A stretch of DNA of 11,396 nt from positions 1 through 11,396 of the forward strand of contig JAMCTO010000173.1 of the NCBI GenBank assembly GCA_023381095.1, written 5' to 3'. The position numbers were made by a program, and so were the translations under genes. This document shows positions 6,746 to 11,396 of this stretch, piece after piece (the first letter of the stretch is position 1; every line of letters begins with the position of its first letter). The notes below the pieces were generated by a model, which saw only the letters and a list, made by a program, of their open reading frames with translations, was not told the origin of the DNA and did no database searches. Source of the stretch: Bacillota bacterium (GTDB lineage: Bacteria > Bacillota > Sulfobacillia > Sulfobacillales > Sulfobacillaceae).

Positions 6746-7326
6746 TTACCTTAACTGATATTGTCGAGCTGCCGCAACAAACGCAGCAAACAAAGATTTG
6801 GCCTCAGATTCACTGTCAGCTAAATCCTCTGGGTGCCACTGAACGCCGAGGATAAATCGCCCATCCCCAGATTCAATCGCTTCCACCACCTGATCCTCCG
6901 ATGTTGCCGCAATCTTCATGCCTTCTGGAACCATAGCAATGGCTTGATGATGAAATGAATTCACCATAAACTCGGATGAGGATACCAATCGTTTTAGCAG
7001 GCTATCGTCTGCCGTCATTACCCGATGAGTCAAGGCATCGCGCGGGGCCTCTTGGTGATGTGTTATGAGGCTGTTCGGCATTTGATGGCTCACATCCTGA
7101 ATTAGAGTTCCACCCTTAGCCACCGCAATGGCCTGCATCCCGCGGCATATACCGAATATCGGCATCCCACAGTCCATAGCTGGCGTATCCAGTCACGCGC
7201 CCCAATAGCAAACTTCTCATCACGGGACATGCGGAAACCAATCAGCGGCTTATCCAACTTCGCGATCCTCCTCAGTGCAATGTTAATCTGATTCTGCTCC
7301 ATATTAGCTGCGTTTCCAAGGCTCAT
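6746..7326 (-). pseudogene. PuuD-like class I glutamine amidotransferase (peptidase C26), internally deleted and frameshifted
   Basis: The family hydrolyses gamma-glutamyl amides such as gamma-glutamyl-GABA. The C-terminal 143 codons (7177-6746) carry the nucleophile elbow GICRGMQ, NSFHHQ and GVQWHPED, so the Cys-His-Glu triad is present. The N-terminal start lies in another frame: KPLIGFRMSRDEKF followed by RDWIRQL matches the family's beginning (KPLIG-x-x-x-SRD). The two pieces abut near 7178, where RDWIRQL runs into the frame of AMDCGMPIFGICRG. The family normally has some 60-70 residues between these points, including a Gly-rich DG-LLPGG segment that is absent here. This is therefore a deletion that also shifts the frame. 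The upstream end touches the IS3 remnant, which may have triggered the loss. An independent short protein from 7177 is unlikely, because no ribosome binding site was seen. Confidence 0.7.
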
Positions 7327-7682
7327 TAATCGGAAATGTCAGTGGCGTAGACTTGTGTTGGACACCAGAAACTCGCGACAAGGCCGAATGAGTGGAACCG
7401 GTTCCATCCTTGGGGGGAGGACGGATTATCGCTGTCCGGCGGCTCCGTCAAGGCGCCCCCGTGGGAGGTGCGGTAGTCCAGCGCACTATGCACGCGTTGA
7501 GGGTTATCCCAAATTTCAAGACCTCAGGCGTTGGCCTGCGCTTGAGTAGACTATGCCAGGATTCAACACAGAGGCGAGTAGCCCATACGCCGCTAACCTA
7601 TGCGTTATACCGAACGCATTGAAGGTTTCGGGCAATGGCAATATTTAGCGTTAGTAAGGTTCGCCTGAACCGTCATCAGACG
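7326..7682 (-). pseudogene. IS3-family transposase OrfB, decayed C-terminal remnant
   Basis: Family-specific pieces appear in the correct order in three frames. They are SDDGSGEPY with TNAKY near 7680-7640 (compare HSDRGSQYT, second Asp of the DDE triad), FGITHRL near 7615, SGVWATRLCVESWHSLLKR near 7600-7540 (compare the DNA-VESF-LK block with the catalytic Glu), and EIWDNPQRVHSALDYRT near 7530-7475 (compare YN-RRHSALGY-TP). At the end, GTTTCTGGTGTCCAAC (about 7370-7356) resembles an IS3-type terminal inverted repeat. Only about the last 110 codons survive; OrfA, the DDE first Asp and the left end are missing. The remnant begins immediately after the stop of the Asp-box lipoprotein and ends beside the PuuD-like remnant. 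It cannot encode an active transposase. Confidence 0.8.
7356..7371 (-). repeat. Probable IS3-type terminal inverted repeat
   Basis: TTTCTGGTGTCCAACA on the minus strand resembles the GTGTCCAAC-type ends of some IS3-family elements and follows the transposase C-terminus. The partner end is not in the window, so no target duplication can be tested. Confidence 0.45.
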
Positions 7683-8847
7683 CTATGCTTGCGGAATAGT
7701 TTGCGGTGAGTGATGAAATTGTGGAGACCATGGATGCCATGTAGCGCCAACATTGGTGGTCAGAAAGCTTTGGGTATCGCCGATGATCCAACCCGCTCCA
7801 TTAGGTAGCAAGGAAACCGACTGAATGTCGTTCAAAGGTAGGTGGGACACCCGCTGCCATGAGGCGTCCCGTGTCCACTTCCAGATTGTGGTGCCGTGGG
7901 AATCGGCAACGACCAACTCAACCCCCCAGGATTGGGGCCATAAATAGACACCGCCTAACGTGCCAGGTTGGGGAACGGATTGATTCCACGGGATGCTGGT
8001 CCATTGTGCCCCGCCGTTGCTGGTGTGTTCAACAAGCCATCGTTGCTTGTTGGTATGGTCATTGAACAGCGATACCCAGAGCCAATAGGATTGAGCCCCT
8101 TGATAGTCAGGAGGGCCTTCAGCAATCTGATCATAAATTGAGACATGAGAAAAAGGCAACTTTTGTGAAACCCACGATTGCCCACCGTCGGTCGTCATCA
8201 AAGTTTCCGCTCGTCCCGTGATCACGGTATTGACACTCGCCATCCCCCCGCCACTGGGACGCATCGCGACACTGTCGACGTTCTCAAATGTTGAGCCGGG
8301 TGACGACTCCTGGAGCACTCGCCAATTAATCCCGCCGTCGGTTGTTTGTAACAAGGCATCCGAGGTTGACCCTGCATTCCCCTGCGACGCCAAAATCATC
8401 CATCCTGTTTGAGCAGTCGTAAACTGCATCTGAATTTTGCCGTGAAAGTTATTCTGAATAATTGACGCTGACGGCTTCCACACCTCCGAAGTCCAATGGA
8501 TTCCCTCATCTTTTGTTATCCAGATGTGGATCGCAGTGGTCGTCTCTTGCGCAATGACCGCCTCGTTCGACGAGGGGAATGCCGTAGCGATGTTTTCTAA
8601 CACACTTCCGATTAAATCAGTCGTTAGCGTTTTCGGATTGTGCGCTGTCCATTGCAAACCGCCATCAGTGGTGGAGACGACCCCTTGCGATGACCAGGGC
8701 CCACCCATTTTTATCTGATACCATAGTGATTTGACTAAGTTGAAGCGGTTGGGTGTGGGTGACGGGTGGCGGAGGAGACGTTTGATGTAAAGTCGCTGCC
8801 TTGCCGCATCCGGCTAAACTCAACGTCAAAATAATGCCCCACACCAA
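7683..8847 (-). pseudogene. Lipoprotein with six Asp-box (BNR/Ycf48-like) repeats, split by one frameshift
   Basis: The N-terminal piece (TTG 8847) has a hydrophobic stretch and the lipobox LAGC, so the mature protein would be a lipoprotein on the outer face of the membrane. A proline-rich linker and MVSDKNGWALVIA follow. The frame then jumps by one base to the main 340-codon body. Removing one G from the GGGG run at 8684-8681 would join the frames and give a normal VVSTTDGGLQW repeat. Asp-box motifs are TTDGGLQW, TKDEGIHW, TTDGGINW, TTDGGQSW, TSNGGAQW and TTNVGATW, spaced as in a beta-propeller. Such proteins are often annotated as sialidase-like or photosystem-assembly-like without known function; no catalytic residues can be assigned. 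The last codon abuts the IS3 remnant. The lesion could be real or a sequencing slip, since the long downstream frame is otherwise undamaged. Confidence 0.75.
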
Positions 8848-8918
8848 ACACCTGCTTTGAATGCCATGCGGTTACGCCAACCTTTCGTTACACCTGATTG
8901 GGCAACGAGTTTACATAA

Positions 8919-8961
8919 GAGAACGCCGCAGCGCCACAAGAAGTTACGCTGCGACGTTCTC
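8919..8961 (-). terminator. Strong hairpin overlapping the end of the GH25-like gene
   Basis: Arms GAGAACGCCGCAGCG (8919-8933) and CGCTGCGACGTTCTC (8947-8961) pair over 15 bases with one mismatch and a 13-base loop. On the minus strand the 5' arm contains the last codons of the gene, the TAA lies in the loop (8946-8944), and the 3' arm is followed by a weak TTCTCTTATG. It is probably a transcription terminator or mRNA 3' stabiliser despite the poor T-tract. Confidence 0.65.
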
Positions 8962-9678
8962 AACCGCTATGCTTGAACTGGTCCAATACCCATTCAGCCA
9001 GTCCCCTTCATAAGGCGTGATGTCGAAGTCTTGGGTTTCGTCACCGCATCCTGACGAGGACACTTGGTACTGCCAAATCATTGTTTTCCATCCGCCAACG
9101 GAAGCCTCAGGGTAGGTCGAAAATTGTGTCTGGGCCTCAGTGCAGTTCCTGCATACCAGAATGCAAACGGATACGGGGAAGTATAGTCTTTGAATATCTC
9201 TGTCCACATACTGGGGCTAATATAAAATCCAGCCGTTCCCGGCTCGTTGATGACATTGCTCACATTGGGCAATAATCCAATGCCCCATTGAGAATTTGCT
9301 GGCGATCCGGCAATGGTTCCGGCAGGCGAAGTTTGCGTACCCCACCCGTTGTTGCCCCATTCAATGTCAAGAAAGAAGGTTAATCCCCCTAAATAACTCT
9401 GCTCGGCGTAGTATCCTCATGCTTGCACGAACGCCTGGGCTTGAGCAGTCCCCCATTTACGTCATGGTATCCGTGGCGTCATTTGCGGCCAGGCCTTCCA
9501 GTTCCCAATATGCAAAGGTTTGAGGAGGACCTGCTGAATTTGCTGTTACGGTACTAAACTGGTTGTTCTCAAAACCAGAAGTTCCAGCACCTATTCTTCG
9601 ATTGTAAAAAGGTGGTTCCGCTCCAATACAAGCAGGGAGACCATCCGTGGTCCTGTCCGAGCCGTAGTACCATGCCAT
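8944..9678 (-). pseudogene. GH25-like / DUF1906-like (Rv2525c-type) protein, broken by two frameshifts and one TGA
   Basis: About 244 codons can be stitched together. It starts at ATG 9678 with GGGAGGAA 9 bases upstream, reads MAWYYGSDRTTDG, then FAYWELEG. Near 9460 a one-base shift closes the frame (TAA), and the reading continues as WGTAQAQAFVQA, TGA (9419-9417), GYYAEQSYLGG, FFLDIEWGNNGW. It goes on through FYISPSMW and FAFWYAGT. A second shift near 9150 leads to TEAQTQFSTYPEA, MIWQYQ and DFDITPYEGDWL. The DIE pair in FFLDIEW and the late W-QY and D-D segments resemble TIM-barrel glycosidase-like proteins of the GH25/DUF1906 group, which act on or bind cell-wall glycans. No signal peptide is visible. 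The family call is by resemblance only; the gene is certainly not readable as it stands. Confidence 0.6.
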
Positions 9679-9777
9679 ATCGAGATTCCTCCCTGATTGA
9701 AATGAACACCCTTCTTTCTGTATATCCAGAACCGTCGCTAATCACAAACGACCCCGGCGCTCCTAATGCGGGACCAC
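9679..9777 (-). promoter_or_regulatory. Leader and weak candidate promoter of the GH25-like gene
   Basis: TTGTGA, 17 bases, TATACA lies on the minus strand between the upstream terminator and the GGGAGGAA ribosome binding site. Each box has two mismatches, so the promoter is tentative. Confidence 0.3.
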
Positions 9778-9802
9778 AAAAAAGGCCAACCCGGAGGTCG
9801 GC
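9778..9802 (-). terminator. Intrinsic terminator of the nucleotidyltransferase/partner operon
   Basis: GCCGACC (9802-9796), loop TCCG, GGTTGGC (9791-9785), then C and six T (9783-9778). The stem has seven pairs with one G-T. It lies 34 bases after the partner stop and ends that transcription unit before the next gene. Confidence 0.88.
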
Positions 9803-9836
9803 TGAAGGTAAATGTATTGATGGTGAGCCAGACGGG

Positions 9837-10244
9837 TTAGACCCGGCCGATCATGGTGGTTTCGTCTCCACCGAATATGCGGCGACGTTTCCACGGCGGT
9901 GGAGTGACCACCAGTTGCCATGCCCGTAACTTCCAATACGGATTGATGAACCATGGTTCGGCCAAGGTCCACCGATCATCAAAGACCCAAACAGGTGGCG
10001 TCATATCGGCGCGCACAGTGACGTATTCGACAAGGGCGGCCACAAACGCGCTCCACCGGTGCAGATCCGCATCCTCTGAGTCAGGAATCGGTACGACAAT
10101 TAAATCGGTGCGGGTTTTGACATCGGTGACGCGCCGCCAATCATCTAAAAAATCGCCAATGACGACCCGCGATGCCGTTTCACGAGCCACCACTCTGGCC
10201 CACGCTGTCGCCAATATCTCTGGCTGATAGTCGTCATGGCTCAT
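9837..10244 (-). CDS. Partner of the AbiEii/DUF6036-like nucleotidyltransferase, unknown function (antitoxin-like position)
   Basis: This 135-residue protein is intact in a zone where its neighbours are broken. The ATG at 10244 overlaps the nucleotidyltransferase stop as ATGA. A TTG at 10256 in the same frame is less likely. The N-terminal half has AWARVVARE (about 14-22) and IGDFLDDWRR (about 29-38), the middle has IVVPIPDSED (about 50-59), and the C-terminal part is Trp-rich (PPVWVFDD, PWFINPYW, RAWQL) and ends with TPPPWKRRRIFGGDE. No signal peptide, membrane segment or catalytic motif is visible. I recall that similar C-termini, with a P-x-F-x-RR-x-IF pattern, occur beside nucleotidyltransferases of this type, but I cannot name a family. 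A role as cognate antitoxin or accessory subunit is inferred from coupling and position. A terminator follows 34 bases later. Confidence 0.75.
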   Translation of the reverse strand: MSHDDYQPEILATAWARVVARETASRVVIGDFLDDWRRVTDVKTRTDLIVVPIPDSEDADLHRWSAFVAALVEYVTVRADMTPPVWVFDDRWTLAEPWFINPYWKLRAWQLVVTPPPWKRRRIFGGDETTMIGRV

Positions 10245-10744
10245 CGTTCCAGACAACTTTCAGCAAAATAGCGATGCTTAGGAGTGAGCAAATGCGAGGG
10301 AATATAGCGTTCGACAATATCCAAGGCTTCAGTCACTGTGGTGACGGATAAAGACTGGAGCAACGCTTTAGTATCTTCTCGATCATCATTGCGAGCCGCA
10401 ACGACTTTCATGGCTAACATATAATCTGCTGCCACAGCATAGACCCGCAACGCCGGGTATTCCCTCCATAAATTCTGGGGCGGTGTCCCATAAAAGAAGC
10501 CTTTAATGCCGTCGTTTAGCCAATCCTGCGGCAAATCCAATTCGTTTGCCACCTGTAAAATCGCCTGTCGGATGGGTTCTGTCGGTGCGGAAAAATATGC
10601 ATCAATATCTTTCGTGACCTCGCGTGAACCTAAAACCAGTTGCCATCATGCCCCGCCTGCAATAACAATATCTGCTTGATGCCCTTGGCGGCTTAGTGTT
10701 TCCGATAGAGCTTGAAAAGCACGCTCCATATCATCCTTAGTCAT
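10241..10744 (-). pseudogene. AbiEii/DUF6036-like nucleotidyltransferase with one in-frame TGA
   Basis: The family resembles minimal nucleotidyltransferases; relatives are toxins or antitoxins of abortive-infection and toxin-antitoxin systems. It starts at ATG 10744 with AGGAGG 5 bases upstream and has 167 codons. DIVIAGGA (25-32) begins the nucleotide-binding core, GSREVTKDIDAYF carries the catalytic-type D-x-D, and LPQDWLNDGIKGFF, MLAMKVVAARNDDRED and IVERYIPSHLL are typical of the C-terminal half. Codon 33 is TGA (10648-10646), directly after GGA. Relatives have GGA-V-M-x-L here. Reading GCA-GTG-ATG-GCA-CTG, one base gained and one lost within ten, restores GGAVMALVLG, so two compensating indels or a local consensus error explain the stop. 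Without repair only the part after GTG 10552 could be made. The stop overlaps the partner gene by four bases. Confidence 0.75.
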
Positions 10745-10852
10745 CCTGTCCTCCTACTGATTTTACGAAATGTTGCCTTGTTGTTCTTAGTGTATCCTGT
10801 TGTAACGCTTTGTGAAGATAGCGGCATACACCGAATACTGACAAATTCTATA
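10745..10852 (-). promoter_or_regulatory. Leader of the nucleotidyltransferase operon with candidate promoter
   Basis: TTCACA, 16 bases, TACACT (about 10820-10793) is an acceptable sigma-A-type match. The strong ribosome binding site TAGGAGGACAGG precedes the ATG directly. No operator repeat was found. Confidence 0.4.
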
Positions 10853-11396
10853 TCAAGGTGAAGTCTGCACCGCCTGCCATTCTGATTCGCCATGCCGGGT
10901 ACTAGGCGAAGCATGGGCGGTCAGCGCCAGTGTCTCTGCGGACGTCTGATCCCCCGCCTCCCCTACATGGCCCACACCAATTGCCTTACAAACCGTTGTT
11001 GCATCATCGCGACATACTCTGGATTTAATGCAATGCTTTACCCATGGCGGCCTAAACGATTGGCAGTTAGCAAGGCGGTGCCACTTCCTTCAAAGGGATC
11101 TAACACGACATCGCCATGACGGGACCCCGGCAGAATCATGGGTTGGTCAAGGCTGGCAGGACTACGGAAAAATGGTTGCCGGAGAACCCGGCTGTGGCCA
11201 CGGTCCACACATCCCGCTTATTGCGGAATTCCTTTTGTAGCAGTTCTGTTAAGTATTCATAGGCCCGCATCCCAGAGTGATGATACTTACCCCGATAATC
11301 CGTTCCTTGATTCGGGTGATGTCCTGTCTTGCCGGGGTAAAAATAGCTCCCTCTGTCTCCCGCTACAGTCCTGCTTCCCGCATTAGCCAAAGTCAG
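10853..11396 (-). pseudogene. DNA (N4/N6) methyltransferase, beta-class-like C-terminal part, partial and broken
   Basis: Such enzymes methylate adenine or cytosine amino groups in DNA using SAM. The fragment enters from the right edge. Frame one (11396-11136) reads HPNQGTDYRGKYHHSGMRAYEYL-like text and ends in RDVWTVATAGFSGNHFSVVLPALTNP, then TGA. A one-base shift near 11139 continues as MILPGSRHGDVVLDPFEGSGTA, which contains the SAM motif DPFxGSG, then LTANRLGRHG. TAA follows at 11040-11038, then SIALNPEYVAMMQQRFV. After another shift near 10985 a plausible tail (GHVGEAGDQTSAETLA and onward) runs to TGA at 10855-10853. The order, target-side block before DPFxGSG, indicates a class with motif IV (DPPY/SPPY) upstream, outside the window. 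It is inactive as written. A restriction partner, if any, is not visible. Confidence 0.75.

Noticed and set aside
7355..7622. Two plus-strand frames of 64 and 76 codons
   Set aside because: They are antisense shadows of the IS3 transposase remnant, whose motifs read on the minus strand.
9763..9972. 69-codon minus-strand frame
   Set aside because: It overlaps the intact partner gene in another frame and spans its terminator; it is a shadow.
9417..10648. Reassignment of TGA to Trp or Gly, suggested by in-frame TGA in two genes
   Set aside because: metG, rsmA and ispF all end normally with TGA in tight overlaps or at family-length ends, so the code is standard; the in-frame TGAs occur only in the damaged zone.
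10892..11386. Plus-strand frames at the right edge
   Set aside because: They are antisense to the methyltransferase motifs DPFEGSG and NPEYVAM and show no family features.
1..11396. CRISPR arrays, tRNA or rRNA genes
   Set aside because: No regularly spaced repeats, tRNA T-arm-like GGTTCGAATCC segments or rRNA signatures were seen on reading the window.

Overview
The window reads as a chromosomal segment of a Gram-positive (Firmicute) bacterium of moderate GC content. The evidence is the gene order metG-tatD-yabE-rsmA, which matches the Bacillus/Clostridium order metS-yabD-yabE-(rnmV)-ksgA, together with a T-box leader in front of metG and a YkuK-type RNase H-like gene. The protein style and the Asp-box lipoprotein recall Sulfobacillus-like Firmicutes. 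That genus assignment is an impression, not a demonstration. Almost everything lies on the minus strand, so the biological reading direction is from high to low coordinates.

Region 1 (about 1-6520) is core housekeeping sequence with no broken genes. In reading order it holds ispF (isoprenoid synthesis), a sigma-A-type promoter, a Met-specific T-box riboswitch with its terminator, and metG (methionyl-tRNA synthetase). tatD follows metG with an ATGA overlap. yabE (G5/3D-domain cell-wall protein) has its own promoter and a TTG start with a strong ribosome binding site. Then come rsmA (16S rRNA dimethyltransferase) and ykuK, closely packed behind yabE. rnmV, which sits between yabE and rsmA in Bacillus, is absent here. 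A partial CxxC protein, possibly a transposase N-terminus, runs off the left edge.

Region 2 (about 6520-11396) is different. Nearly every recognisable gene carries frameshifts, stops or deletions: a PuuD-like class I amidotransferase with an internal deletion, the tail of an IS3-family transposase, a six-repeat Asp-box lipoprotein split by one base in a G4 run, a GH25-like (DUF1906-like) protein with two frameshifts and a TGA, an AbiEii/DUF6036-like nucleotidyltransferase with one TGA, and the C-terminal part of a beta-class DNA methyltransferase with several lesions. One gene is intact: a 135-residue partner overlapping the nucleotidyltransferase by ATGA. Together these two look like a toxin-antitoxin-type pair, and with the methylase they look like a decayed defence island. 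The alternative is poor base accuracy in this half of the contig, because several lesions are single-base and one looks like a compensating double indel.

The core half links translation (MetRS, rRNA maturation), cell-wall turnover and DNA/RNA quality-control nucleases. Only metG-tatD shows direct amino-acid-responsive control (T-box). The accessory half shows no metabolic pathway. Its most interesting content is the nucleotidyltransferase/partner operon, which ends in a clear intrinsic terminator.
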